The translations under genes and the position numbers were made by a program. DNA of 64,000 bases from Capsicum annuum (Eukaryota > Streptophyta > Magnoliopsida > Solanales > Solanaceae), in the NCBI RefSeq assembly GCF_002878395.1, contig NW_025892514.1:62001-126000 (forward strand), read 5' to 3'. Below, piece by piece: positions 1-11,712 of the stretch. Below the pieces are notes generated by a model, which did no database searches, had not been told where the DNA came from, and was given only the letters and a program-made list of their open reading frames with translations. The stretch's first letter is position 1. Each line of letters starts with the position of its first letter.

Positions 1-2290
1 TACTACCTTAAATGTGTTCCAAGTATCACTTGAATCAACTGCTGTAAGGAAAACTCATACCTAGAATTACACCGAAAGGGTACAATATGGGTTAGTATAG
101 TCCACTTGTACTCAGTAGGTATCATAGGCTAACTGACCAAAGTAGAAAATACGCATACAAAATATACACTATGGATACGTCACCTACAATTAGAAAATAT
201 CCCAAATGGTAGCCACATTGTCTTAACTAACAGTTCTGTAATATTAACATATGCCACACACAAATATAAAAAGAAAGAATAAGCTTACAAAAATTACACA
301 TATAGGAAATAAGTAAGTAATACACATAGATGAATCTTATATCAAGGAAGATAATAAAACACAAAACGAGCAGACAGTTTATAAAATATGATAACGATAA
401 TGATAATGATGAAGCACGAGGTTATCACCCAACCTTTGTATAAACCTACCGAGCTATGCTCCCAAAGTAGGACCCATGGAGGGTTCATAAACCTAGAAAC
501 AATCCATATCCAATACCATATCCATATATCCTCTTCAACACATCCATCGATAGAGGGTTTTAAAGACATCAAATTTTTTTTTAGGAAAAGCCAGTGTTTC
601 TAGTATTTTCATAGTGGTACCAATGTTTCATGATTGTATATGATATGAGGATATAATTCTTATAACCAACCAGAATGAGAATTTCCATATCCAACTAATG
701 TACCAACCAAGTGAGCCAAAAATCCACCTAATATTCCAACCATCTATGAAAATAAACATAGTCCATATGCCAACAGAGTAAATTCACAAAAATATACCAT
801 TGATACCATGTTAGGATTTTTCATTAAACAAGATACAACTAATTTCACATACACAAGGCCAACAGTATCGTATAAGACCTACACAGTCACACATAGCAAA
901 TAATGTCCTAAAACCACCAATTAGCAATGATATAGGGGCCCGCACAACCACGACACAACAATGTAACTATTTTCATGATTGGTTTCCATACTCTTAACAT
1001 GATTTTGTATCAATATTAACTACTCAACCCAGTTTAAAGAAAGTTAAGCTATAACCAACCTTGAATGCCGAAAACTAGACTGGACAACCTTTTATGTGGG
1101 GCCTTTCCCCCATGAATGGACATGAAATAAACTAAAATATACAAATATAGAATCTATGAATCAAAAGAAAACCAATGATACCAATATTTCCTATTTTTAA
1201 GTTGGGATAAAAAATGGACCCCCAAAATAGGTATTCAAAAAAGAAGGGTATAATTTAAATTTTAGTTTAAAAACATATTTCCTAAGATTAAAGGAACTCA
1301 TAGGAGAAAACCTAAGTGATAGCAGAGTGAATTTGAGGTTTGAGTTGAAGAAATGATAATTTTGGCCTTTCAGACCACAATCCCTAAATTCTACCTTTAA
1401 ATCCACACTTAAATAAGATTTTAATGATGAAATCAAAGAAAAGTAATTAAAATAGGAGATTTAGAGCTTACCCAAGCTTAGAAATGGAAGAAAATGCTCA
1501 AAAACTCGATCCTCAAACTCTAAGTCTCAAAAATGGTAAAGAAAATTGAGAAAGGGATTACTTATGCTTAGGTCTCAGGTGCTACTAAAGCGGTCAAGTG
1601 ATCACCGCTATAGTGGTCAAGTTTAGTGGTTCCTACTTAGCGTTCCTATTCACTAAAGCAGAAAAGGGTATCTTTAGCTCCTTCTACTAAAGCGAACAAG
1701 GGCCACGATAGTGACCTTTCCTAGCTGGTAGCCAACTATTAAAGCGACTAAGTGGTGCTTTAGCACACGCTGCTAAAGAAGCCAAAGTGCCACTTTAGCG
1801 GCTGCACTAACTGGATGGTGCACAACTGTGAAGACTTGGAATTTCATGTCCTTGTAGACCCCTCAGGATTTATTTGGAGTCCTGAGTACGCAAATGAACT
1901 ATGCCACCCCTCTAAAGTTGATGCTTTAAACTCAACAATGGTTTTAGATTTTTAAAAAATCATTATTTTCACAGAATTGATACCCAAAACCTATTTTTAC
2001 AACTTTCGAAATGAAGGGTCATAATGAGATAAAAAATCTTAAAGTCATACCAACCATGTTACCAACTTAAATTTAATGTTTTGGATCTGCTAGCATAGTC
2101 TGTTTTGCCATCTGATGCACAGTTCAATAAATGTTGATCTAAGTCAACTATAAGGCTTTTCAAGCCACCAAAAACCATAAAATTGCACAAATCACATCAA
2201 AATGCATTGGGAACCATGCCAATCATCACCCTAAAATTATAATAATACAACTATAGAGAGGGCTAAGATGGTCAAATTGTATAAATATAA
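1..2290 (-). repeat. LTR fragment, minus orientation, cut by window start
   Basis: Non-coding AT-rich sequence. Read on the minus strand it has the landmarks of the LTR at 47897-50137: a stretch around 1870-1840 resembling 48335-48390, a GC-richer block of repeated CTAAAGCG/CACTTTAG words at about 1565-1815, and a 'GCTTGGGTAAG' motif near 1470 also seen at 48774. The right edge (about 2240-2290) is approximate; the left end lies outside the window. No reading frame of interest is present. Family assignment rests on short shared stretches seen by eye. Confidence 0.5.
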
Positions 2291-2379
2291 ATACTTCACA
2301 CAAAACACTGTATGTCAGGTCATTGTATGTACCCTCTTGCAGTAGAAAATTAGCTATTAAAATATAAAACCCTTCGCAA

Positions 2380-3029
2380 GAACATGCAAACTAGAAATTC
2401 TAAGATTAGTTAACCCAAATACTAGTTAATTTTGGAGTGATTACTTACCTTAATGATGAAATATGATGAAAATTGGTCAGAATTACCTCTCCTTTAATCC
2501 AAAATATGTTTTAGAATAATGAAAATTTCTGGAAAGTTTATTTTTTAATCAACTATTTATGCTGCTAAAGTGATATACATCACTATAGTGACATTGCTAT
2601 AGTGACGTATGATGCTATAACACTATTTGATATTGCTATAGCTGGAATTATCATGATTTTGAGCATATCACTATAGTGAAATAGGCAAGGAAGAATGTTA
2701 GACTTCCTTTTAGATTTTCCTTTTTCCTCAAGACATCTTTAACCTATGATATTCTAGAGTAAACCTTCATGATAAGATCGATTCTAGGAGTTTTACTTAC
2801 CTGAATTAAGTTTCAAAAGGTTCTAAGAGTTACCTATTATATTAACTAAGATAAAATTAAGTCTCGTCCTACTATATTTATCCAATTCATTTTTGGAGTG
2901 CCCTAGACCATACCTTGCTCAGCTTTCATCTAAGACTAGCCTAGCCTTAACTTTTACACTTTAAATATAGGAAAACTATGAACCAAAATTTTTAGGAACT
3001 AACCTATAATCATGTAAAGGGTTATTACA
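2380..3029 (-). repeat. 3' LTR start fragment of a minus-strand chromovirus
   Basis: On the minus strand this begins TGTAATAACCC at 3029, a typical chromovirus LTR start, next to a purine-rich tract (complement of about 3042-3066) that fits a polypurine tract. It aligns by eye with 35950-36616: both share 'GGAGTGATTACTTACCTT' (2433 and 36011) and a block of CACTATAG-type words (2565-2690; 36155-36250). The LTR is cut at about 2380, where another LTR fragment begins. It is the 3' LTR of the pol remnant to its right. Confidence 0.6.
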
Positions 3030-3099
3030 CTAGATACAAATTTACCCATCTTTCACCCCAAAAGCTTAAATGAGAAAAAAGATTAAGAGAAATAAGAGT

Positions 3100-5568
3100 A
3101 ACTGTATTCTTAAATAATAAAGAGTACTTGTCCGGTATGTCCTTCTTGATCTTTTAAGTGGCTTACTTAATTGGACTATGCCTTCAATGAACCTTAAGTA
3201 AATGAATTTCCTTTTTTCTTAACTTTGTATATCCCAATCAAAAATTGCAATTGGTTTATCTTTGTAAGACAAGTCTTTGTGTAAAAAAATAGGGTCCCTT
3301 ATTATGATATAGTCCTCATCCCCATGGTATCTTATGAGCATAGATACATAGAACACCAGATGAACCATTGACAAGCTTGGAGGTAATGCCAATCAAAATG
3401 CTAACTGACCCACATCATCAAGAACCTCTGATGGACTAATATACCAAGGGCTGATCTTGGCTTTTTATCAAACCTTATAACTCCTTTCATAGAAGATACC
3501 TTTAGTAATATATGATCATAAATTTTGAATAATCCTCACTTTACGACCCGTATATTCCTTCTATGCACCTTGAGCTACCAGTAATTTAGTCTAAATAAAC
3601 CTTACTTTGTCCTAAGCTTCCTTTACTAAATTGGTTCCTATAGTTTAATATCTCCAATTTCAAACTACCTAATAGATGATCTACACCTTCTTCTATAGAG
3701 TGTTTCAAATGGTAGCATATCAATACTGGAGTTATAACTATTGTTGTATGAGACTAATGACCACTAAAATCCAATATGAAAGCCCTTAATATTTCTCTAG
3801 CATGTAAATTATCCTCTCTAACTATCCATCAGTATAAGAATGAAAGGTTCTGCTAAAGGTAAGCTTAATTCCCAACTTTTCCTGCAACCTATCCCAAAAT
3901 TTAGAAGTAAAAGTCATACCTTTATTAGAAATTATGTTAAGTTGAGCCAAATGTAGCGTCACTATCTCATTAGTAGATCTTAGTTAGCTATTTAGAACTG
4001 TAGTCTACCCTAAATAGAATAAAGTGAGATGATTTTGTCAATTGGTTTACTATGACCCAAATTGAGTCATGTATCCCCATGGTCTTAGGAAGACCTACCA
4101 CAAAGTCCATAGTAATATTTTCCTATTTTTATTTAAGTAGAAGCATCATTGGAGAAAACCTGTAAGCCGTTGATTTTAAATTATGATACTTTGGTACATT
4201 ACCCCACTATGTCTTTTTTAATTCAGGACACTAATAATGCTGCCACGAGTCATGGTAGATTTTGGTTGCACCTAGAGGAATGGAATAGTACAAACCATGA
4301 GCTTTATCAAACACCTCCCGAATTACCCAAGTAACACGTGTACATCCTATAAACTACAATACTCCACCTGTATCAAAGGTGGTGTCGGAAACATTACCTC
4401 ATACCACCTTATTCTAGAATTTATTAAAACTCTTATAATCAAACTTTTTGATCTTAATTTTGTAAAGTAATGTTGACTTTACCTCAATACTATCCAAAAC
4501 TCCACCGCTTATTAAAATACCAAATCGCATGCATTGAGATGTTGAGTCTGAAACTCTCTAACCAAGGGCTGTCTTGACACTCCCATAAAGGAAAAACTAC
4601 CCATACTTATAGACTTTTGTCCTAATGCATCTGCCACCACATTGTCCTTCCCCGAATGGTATTTAATAGTCACATCATAATATTTTAATAATTTTATCCA
4701 TATCTATTATCTTAGATTCAAATATCTTTGAGTAAACATATACTGCAGGTTGTAGTGGTCAGTGAAAACCTCACACTTGACACCATAAAGGTTGTGTCTC
4801 CATATATTTAATGCAAACACCACGTCTTCCAACTCCAAATCATGGGTGGGGTAGTTCTATTCATAATGCTTTAATTGCCTTAAAGCATAGGCAATGACAT
4901 TCCTATCCTATATTAACATAATACCTAAGCTAAATATGAAGTATCACAAAATACAATAAAGTCCTTAGCTTTAACTAGTAGAGAAACGATAGGAGTTGTA
5001 GTCAAAAGTGTCTTGAGCCTTTAAAATCTCTTCTCACATGCACCCGACCAAACAAATGGCACTTTCTTCTGAGTCATCCTTATGAAGTGAGTTGCAATGG
5101 ATGCAAAGTTCTTGAAAAACCTATAGTAATAACTGGCAAGACCGATGAAGCTCCCCAATAGAGTCACTGAGCTAGGTCAAACCCAACTCTTAACTACCTC
5201 AATCTTCTAGGGATCCATCATCACCTTTTTTCTAAAACAACATGCCCTAATAAAGCAAACGAAGAGAACTAAAACTCATAATTCAAAAACATAGCATATA
5301 ACTGGTTTTATTTCAAAATTCCCAATGTAATGTGAAGGTAACTTCCATGTTCATCCTTACTGTTAGAGTAAACTAAAATGTCATCATTAAACACTATAAC
5401 AAAAGAATCCAAAGATGACTTAAATATATCATTTATTAAGCTTGTAAATGTTGTTTTCATATTAGTCAGCCCAAATACATCATCAAAAACTCATAGTACC
5501 CATACTAAGTCCTGGAAGCCATTTTTGGTATGTCCTCAGGTCAAATTTTTATCTGATAATAACCCGAT
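3100..5568 (-). pseudogene. Ty3/gypsy chromovirus pol remnant (RT, RNase H, integrase, chromodomain)
   Basis: Decayed polyprotein on the minus strand with many frameshifts and stops. Near 5393-5379 the RT catalytic box reads FNDD (family FIDD or FVDD), followed by LLGHVV (about 5240) and the RNase H region. The integrase core is recognisable at about 4110-4050 (MDFVVGLP...DSIWVIV). The integrase C-terminus and chromodomain-like tail lie at about 3460-3130. The RT N-terminus, PR and gag are missing because a plus-strand LTR begins at 5569. In the living family the product copies RNA to DNA and integrates it; here no open segment exceeds a few dozen codons. It is distinct from element E, since both carry RT and RNase H. 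Confidence 0.75.
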
Positions 5569-5700
5569 GTAATGCCCCGTAAGGTTTTCTAGATTAAATT
5601 CGTTCCTAGAGTGTTAAGGAATAGCTTCAAAAATTAATACTATTTATTTCATATGGAATTCTTTAGATTTAGACTTTCCATTGTGTGATAAATTGAATAA

Positions 5701-5757
5701 GCTTTCCATCGATACCAAATTTGCCTAATTTTAACACTCGGTGAAGGAGTTATGAAG
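5701..5757 (+). promoter_or_regulatory. Conserved cross-family LTR block
   Basis: GCTTTCCATCGATACCAA followed 25 bases later by AAGGAGTTATGAAG. The same two-part block occurs at 37825-37880, 42099-42153 and 59774-59830, and on the minus strand at 20895-20951 and 15193-15245. The surrounding LTRs are otherwise largely different. Function unknown; it always lies just before the family-specific word block and upstream of the TATA region. Confidence 0.6.
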
Positions 5758-6420
5758 TTTCTAAGTTGATAATATGCCACCTGGGCAGTCACCGCATCGC
5801 GACTATGGTTAAATTCATAATTTCCATTTTCCAGTAGATCTCCATGATATTGGTGCATTGTGGAGAGTTCCATTTTTTCATTTGTTAATTTCCAGTAGTC
5901 CAATACTATAGTGGCATGTGGCGTCGAAGGCTAAATTGGCATTCCTATAAGGCACCACAATGGTGGCGTATCGTATTGATTGTCCAGGTCCCAATTATCA
6001 AAATCTAGTGGGACAACATGATAGCTCTGCATCGCGGAGACCCCTAATTTTCCAATCATTAAATTCCAGTGAGCCACTGCGATAGTGGTGCGTTACAGTG
6101 GCCCATTAAATCGAGACCCCAGTTACATTTTTCCAGTTTAACTTCGGAGTTTAAAGAGGATATTTTGGAATATTCCCAAGCCCTCAATCCGTCCAAACAC
6201 AAGATTAAACTCATTTTAAACCTATTATACTCATTATTAATCAATTTTCTCTCTAACAAAACCCTAAAGCTCCAAAGCTCTTTTCCAAAAAATCAAAATC
6301 CTTTATTGATTCTCCAAGAAAGCTTAAAATTGAGAGATCCCAAGGCAAGATAATCAATAACCCATCATCAAGAACTCAATAGGAGTCCAAAATTCAAGAT
6401 TTCATCTAATCATCCAACAA

Positions 6421-6460
6421 GGTATGTGGGGTTTATGAACAAGGATCTTCTTCCATCCTT
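6421..6460 (+). other. Donor-like GGTATGT plus stem-loop
   Basis: GGTATGTGGGG followed by AAGGAT (6441-6446), loop CTTCTTCC, ATCCTT (6455-6460). Equivalent sites in other LTRs have different stems in the same place. AAGGTATGT also matches a plant 5' splice-site consensus. Inference from sequence only. Confidence 0.45.
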
Positions 6461-7084
6461 ATACCCAAAACCAAGTTTTAATTACAAATTCATATGATTT
6501 TAAATGTTTATACATGAATTTCAAGTTAGGGTTCATACGCATTATTGCTATTTGCAAAGTTATGAGTTTTTAAGATATTTTGAAGATGAATTGCATGTCT
6601 ATTTTCATATTTTTATGCCTATTACAGTAAATTATAGATTTTTAGATGAATTATCATTGTTTCCATTATCAAGCATGATTATTATGATGTTTTGACATGA
6701 GATTTATGCATGGGTTACTGTCCCAAGATTGAATAATATTATTTCAAGAAAGATGATGCTTCAAGCATCTTATGAGCAAATTTTTTATAGATTTTTAGAA
6801 AAAGCTTTAATCTTTTGATCCTCAATTTAGCTATGGAATCCACTTTATAGATTATTACAGATTATAGAACTAAGAACAACTTTATTTATTGATGTACTCA
6901 GCTGTTTGGATAATTGGTTTTCGATAAACCCTTATGCTAGTTTTAAAGTGGATTTCCAATAGAATAAGTGTAGTAAATAAAAAAGGAGTAGTATTTAGCA
7001 CCGAGCGGGAAGTATGAGTTTAGCGCATCCTACTTCCACAGAACTGCATAGCCAACATAGGTACAGATTATCAGATTATTCCCA

Positions 7085-9290
7085 TTTCTATATGGATGAT
7101 AGATTTAGCTATAGTAGAATGGGATCTACATATTACTTCTCTTTCACTTCAGTTACTAATGAAGATTCTACTGCATTATGGACAATGAGCTCCTCATCTA
7201 GAGTTTCAAGAAGGTGAACCCCCAAATTGGGTAGTAGGCGTAGATCCTTAGTCATCCCTTGTTGTTCTGTATGTTGTCCATAAGTTCCCACCATAGCCTT
7301 ATGACTTAACACATCAGCTATAATATTTGCTTTTCCCTAATGATACAAGATATCAACATCATAGTCTTTTAATAGCTTAAGCCATCTTCTCTGCCTCAAA
7401 TTTAGGTCCTTCTAATTAAAGATATATTAAAAACTCTTGTGGTTAGTATTTATGTCAACATAAATCCCTTACAAGTAGTGATTCCATATCTTTAAGGAAA
7501 ATATAAATGCTAATAGCTCCAGGTCATGCATCGGATAATTTTTTTATGTGGTTGCAATTGTCTTGAGACACATGCTATGACTTTACCATGCAGCATCAAC
7601 ACACACCCTAAGCCAATTCTTTTAGCATTACAATATATTTCATGCCCTTCTGTTCCTTTTGAAAGGACCAATATGGGTGTAGAAGTCAACTTAATCTTCA
7701 AATCTTGGAAACTCCTTTCACATGCATTATTCCATTGAAAATTGGACACTTTGTCTGTTAGCTTTGTTAAAGGTGCAGAAATTGAAGAAAATCCTTCAAC
7801 AAACCTTCTATAATAACCTGCTAACCCAAGGAAACTACAAATCTCTGTAGGTGTTGTAGGTCTTGGATAGTTCTTCACAACTTCTATCTTTTGAGTATCA
7901 ACCTTTATTCCTTCATCATATACAATATGACCCAGTAATGCCACAAATTTTAACCAAAATTCATATTTAGAGAACTTTGCATATAGCTTATGATTATGAA
8001 AAATCTTTAATACCTGTTATGAGTGACTGGCATGGTCCTCTATTGATCTCAAATAAACCAGACTATCATCTATAAAATCTATCATAATACACCTAAGAAT
8101 GCTTAAACACCCTATTCATCAAATCCATAAAAGATGCAGGTGGATTAGTTAGCCCAAAGGACATGACTAGAAACTCGTAATGACCATACCATGTTTGAAA
8201 AGGCTGTCTTGGGTATGTATTTCTCTTGGACCCTTACTTGGTGGTAACCTGACCTCAAATCAATCTTTGAAAAACACTTGGTGCTTTGGAATTGGTCAAA
8301 AAAGTCATCAATTCTTGGAAGGGGATATTTGTTCTTAATAGTCACCTTATTCAGTTGTCAGTAGTCAACACACATTATCAATGAGCCATCTTTCTTATGC
8401 ATAAATAACACTGGTGCACCCCAGGGGAAGATACTAGGCCTTATGAATCCTTTTTCTAGAAAGTCTTTCAATTGCTCTTTCAACTTCCATAATTCTATCG
8501 GGGCTCTATATAAATAAATTGAGATCGGTTGAGTACCTAGAATCACATCACTACCCAACTCCACTTCTCTTTCTAGAGGTAAACCTGGAAGATCTTTAGG
8601 AAATACATCGGAAAATTCAATTACCACTGAAATAGTTTGAAGAGTTGGGGGCTCTACATCTATATCCTTAACTCTAACTAGAAGGTATATGTAACCCTTG
8701 GAAATCATTCCTTTTTCCTTAAAATAAGAAATAAATTTACCTCTTGGCATACCAGTATTACCCCTCCATTCAAGGATTGCCTTCCTTGGAAAATAGAAAT
8801 ACACCCTCTTAGTTTGGCAATCTACTTCGGCATAACAAGAAGCCAACCAATCCATACACATTATAACATCAAAATCTACCATTTCTAACTCAACAAGGTT
8901 AGCCATTGTATCATAACCACAAATAGTTATTATACAATTTCAATACACTCTTCTAGCTATAATCGATTCACCAATCGGCGTAGACATTAAAAAAAGTCTT
9001 AACTAGCAATTCTAGTATCCTTTTGAACTTTCCAGCAACTAATGGAGTGAAATATGATAATGTAGAACCAGGATCAATTAATGCATATAAATTATGTGAA
9101 AAGATGGAAATTGTACCTATAACCACATCCGGAGAAGCCTCTAAATTTTATCGATTCGCTAGAGCATATGTACGATTCTGAACTCCACTAGAACTAGCTG
9201 ATCCTTTAGCACCTCTACCATGACCTATAGGCTATACACCCCTTCTTAAAGAAGGTACTGATGATGATGATGCAATGGATGATCTAGTAG
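7085..9290 (-). pseudogene. Element E pol: protease, RT, RNase H, start of integrase
   Basis: Minus-strand Ty3/gypsy polyprotein. The protease active site reads DPGST at about 9080. A 182-codon open segment (8906-8358) holds the protease C-terminus (DFDVIMCMDW) and the RT N-terminus (KGFIRPS...PWGAPVLF...DGSLIMCVDY). The catalytic box reads FIDDS near 8080. A 144-codon segment (7944-7510) gives LLGHIV, the [18 protein letters not shown] stretch and the RNase H start (GLGCVL). It fades out in the region leading into the integrase zinc finger at about 7085, where the plus LTR 5569-7083 abuts. Integrase core, chromodomain and 3' LTR are missing. This is the best-preserved pol in the left half, with long open stretches and few stops. 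It cannot be functional as it stands. Confidence 0.85.
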
Positions 9291-9299
9291 GTCATGCCA

Positions 9300-10529
9300 T
9301 ACCACCTATGCCCCTTTATGGGCATTCTCTCATCATATGCCCCGACGTACCACACCAAAAGTAAGCATTTATCCCAAAATCTTTCCATATTATTTACATG
9401 GCTACTAAGGAGGTCTTCCTTGGATCATACTTCCTTGATCTTTATACCCCATTGTTCATGAACTCAGACTCTCGCTTCTTTGCCCAAACTGGTTTCCTTT
9501 AGACCCTTGAAACTGTAGTGGAGCACTAGCTGTAGCATAAGACGATAATGGACTAGGCGTTAGACCATAAAATCTCCTTGAGATTCTATAAACTACCTTC
9601 TATATATGGCCCTCTTGGAATACCCTTTTTCTAATTCTTGTGTTCTTCTTCTTTGCCTCTGATCCTCTATTTTTTTGCAAAAGCTTGTATCCTTGCTATG
9701 TCCATGTCTTTGTTCAAATAAGTAATAGTACAATCATTAACCATATATAGATCCAATCTATCCATATATTTATGAACTCTATCATCCATACTAGCTACTA
9801 CATTAGGGGCATACCTATACAAATAGTTAAATCGGAGGTTGTACTCCCTCACGCTCATATTCTCTTGGAAAAGATTCAGGAACTGATCCGAATGGGCATC
9901 TCAAATTTCAAATGGAAGATAATGATAAAAAATGCCTCTTTAAACTCTTCCTAAGTAGATAAAGGTGAATCGATACCCCTAGATCATTTCCAGTCTTTAT
10001 ACCAAAATATAGCCTCCCCTTTGAATCTATATGCTGCTAGCTCAACTACCTCCCCTTTGAATCTATATGCTGCTAGCTCAACTATCTCTTTATCAGTTAC
10101 ATGCATGACATCTAGATCCCTTTGGATTTGATCAATAAAATCCTGTGGGTATTTATTAATATCTGATCTGGTTAATGCGGGAGGATCTAGCTTAAGGAAA
10201 TCCTGTGTCTGTAGGCTAGCTGCCCTATCTACACCACTAGAACCTGTGGTTGGAATAATTTATCTTTGAACTTATCCAGCAACTATACGAGCTAACAATT
10301 GCATTGAATTCCTTAGATCTTGATCAGTAGAATTAATAGATGGTTCTGAGGATGCGGTTCTTCTCCTCCTTAGCTCTTCTAGAGATGGAGGAGTAGAAAA
10401 AGTTTGTGATACAAACTAAGCTTGAGCCTTACTTTGATTAGCTTGTCTAGGTGGTGACTTATTGGTCCCTTCTCTGGCAGCTACGTCTACTCTATTACCT
10501 ATATTCTTACTCCTTCTTATAATCGACAT
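9300..10529 (-). pseudogene. Element E gag
   Basis: Minus-strand gag beginning at ATG 10529 (MSIIRRSKNIG...), about 200 bases after the primer-binding site. The N-terminus is Ser/Pro/Arg-rich, then comes the core gag domain (DPPALTRSDINKYPQDFID, VELAAYRFKGE, about 10200-9960), then the segment 9858-9667 ending IARIQAFAKK. A poorly kept CCHC knuckle region lies near 9330. Several stops and frameshifts interrupt it. In the family gag forms the virus-like particle. It carries an in-frame 36-bp tandem duplication (10013-10084). Identification comes from gene order and gag-core similarity to element F. Confidence 0.7.
10013..10084 (-). repeat. 36-bp perfect tandem duplication inside gag
   Basis: Two identical 36-base units, 10013-10048 and 10049-10084, each starting CCTCCCCTTTGAATC on the plus strand. 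36 is a multiple of three, so 12 residues (core VELAAYRFKGE) are repeated in frame. The perfect identity in an otherwise mutated gag points to a recent slippage or assembly event. Confidence 0.85.
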
Positions 10530-10730
10530 CTTACTATAATGAGAAAAAAATAGATTTAGTGGTTAAATATGTCTTCACCTGCGACTTGGGCTCTATTGCT
10601 CGATCTAAGATGTAAAAAAAAAAAGAAACAACCCCTAAATTCCCATAGCCTCTTATTTATAGATGTCGTGCATAACACGACCACAAGAAATACTCAACTT
10701 AGACACGACTTTGTAGAATGCTTAAGACGA

Positions 10731-10745
10731 CCTGCTCTGATACCA
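10731..10745 (-). promoter_or_regulatory. Primer-binding site of element E
   Basis: On the minus strand TGGTATCAGAGCAGG, matching the 3' end of plant initiator-Met tRNA by complement (TGGTATCAGAGC is the usual chromovirus site). It lies four bases from the LTR terminus at 10750 and 200 bases upstream of the gag start. Confidence 0.85.
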
Positions 10746-10749
10746 CTTT

Positions 10750-11059
10750 TGTCATGCCTCAAATTCTATTAGGGCGAACAGGTACCCATAGCCATAAAGG
10801 CCCGAGAGAACCAATCCATAACCTTGTACTTCTCAGGCATTTAACTATGAAAAACAAAAGTTCTGACAAATATAATATTATGCATCGATGAAAATAACTA
10901 CATAGGCAAGCACAAAATTATATGTACAACACCTTGCCATTGGGGCCACAACATCTAAAAGACAAGACACTACCATGTTTAACTTTACATTAGTCTAAAA
11001 AGCCTCTAAAAGATACAAAGACTTAGTTAGGTTCTGGAAAAACCCCCGCCCTATTCTTG
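10750..11059 (-). repeat. 5' LTR stump of element E
   Basis: On the plus strand this starts TGTCATGCC next to the primer site, so it is the 3' terminal 310 bases of a minus-strand 5' LTR. It ends abruptly at about 11059, where the sequence becomes the LTR of element B. The rest of the E LTR is missing. Confidence 0.7.
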
Positions 11060-11489
11060 CTATGTTGTCTTATGACATAGGTTTGGATGCACAGTTTCCC
11101 AATCACCCATAGACAGCTCAGCAAATCCCCACAACAGTATTGGTGAGTCTTCATTCATTGAGGACATGACATGATATTCTATTTATTTCATTATTTCTTT
11201 ATATTTAGTTCAATTGGAGTTAGTTGGGGGTTTGTCCCATGAACTCCATATTTTTAGAGGCTTTTAGACAGACATTCTAGTTTCTAGTGTTAAATAGATA
11301 CAACAGATATGTCGTTCTATATATTTTAGTATTCCAATTGATAGTGCTTTATTGGTTTATATTCTTCACATATTATTTTACTATTATTTTATTCAGTGCT
11401 CACAGCAGGTACCAGACCATGGGTTAGCTTAGGGTCACTTGTGGCCTTAAGTACTATGTTGCGACTAGGGGTAGCCTCGAGCTGTGCCA
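11060..11489 (+). repeat. Element B 5' LTR, only the 3' 430 bp
   Basis: Aligns by eye base for base with 33826-34243, the end of the 3' LTR of element B: both have 'CCCCACAACAGTATTGGTGA', 'GGGGGTTTGTCCCAT', 'TTAGCTTAGGGTCAC' or 'TTAGCTTGGGGTCAC', and GGGGTAGCCTCG close to the end. The upstream roughly 1.65 kb present in the 3' LTR is absent, replaced by the element E stump. The terminus is near 11489, just before the primer site. Confidence 0.85.
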
Positions 11490-11493
11490 AAAC

Positions 11494-11510
11494 TTGGTAT
11501 CAGACCCTAA
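11494..11510 (+). promoter_or_regulatory. Primer-binding site of element B
   Basis: TTGGTATCAGACCCTAA, an initiator-Met tRNA-type site with mutations in its 3' half, directly after the 5' LTR end. It fixes plus orientation and the LTR boundary. Confidence 0.8.
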
Positions 11511-11712
11511 GGTTTTAAAGTTTCCTAAGGTGTCTGAAAGTTCCATTGAGTAAATTTGTATGCATGGGTGTGAAGCATGCCACACTTATGCACAAGAGGC
11601 TATGAGACATTTTTAGGAAAGTTTTCCTTCTTTCAATGTTCATATCATGAGAAAGAGCATGATCTCTATTGAATTCCTCTTTCTTACTCATCCTTCATTC
11701 TGTTTACAAACA

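Larger units (their letters stand above)
5569..7083 (+). repeat. Truncated LTR, plus orientation
   Basis: Starts TGTAATGCCCCG, the chromovirus LTR start, exactly where the minus-strand pol stops. It carries, in order, the conserved GCTTTCCATCGATACCAA block (5701), a word block of CGCGATAGTGG-like repeats (about 5775-6110), the GGTATGTGGGG site with hairpin (6421-6460) and the 'TTTAGCACCGAG' box (about 6992-7003). It breaks off near 7083, about 500-900 bp before an LTR end would be expected, where element E begins. No target-site duplication can be tested because one end is lost. Plus-strand frames at 6069-6353 and 6504-6695 lie inside it and are not genes. Confidence 0.75.

Noticed and set aside
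4149..4334. Plus-strand frame of 61 codons
   Set aside because: Antisense of the decayed minus-strand integrase; shadow frame.
7526..7738. Plus-strand frame of 70 codons
   Set aside because: Antisense to the RNase H region of element E.
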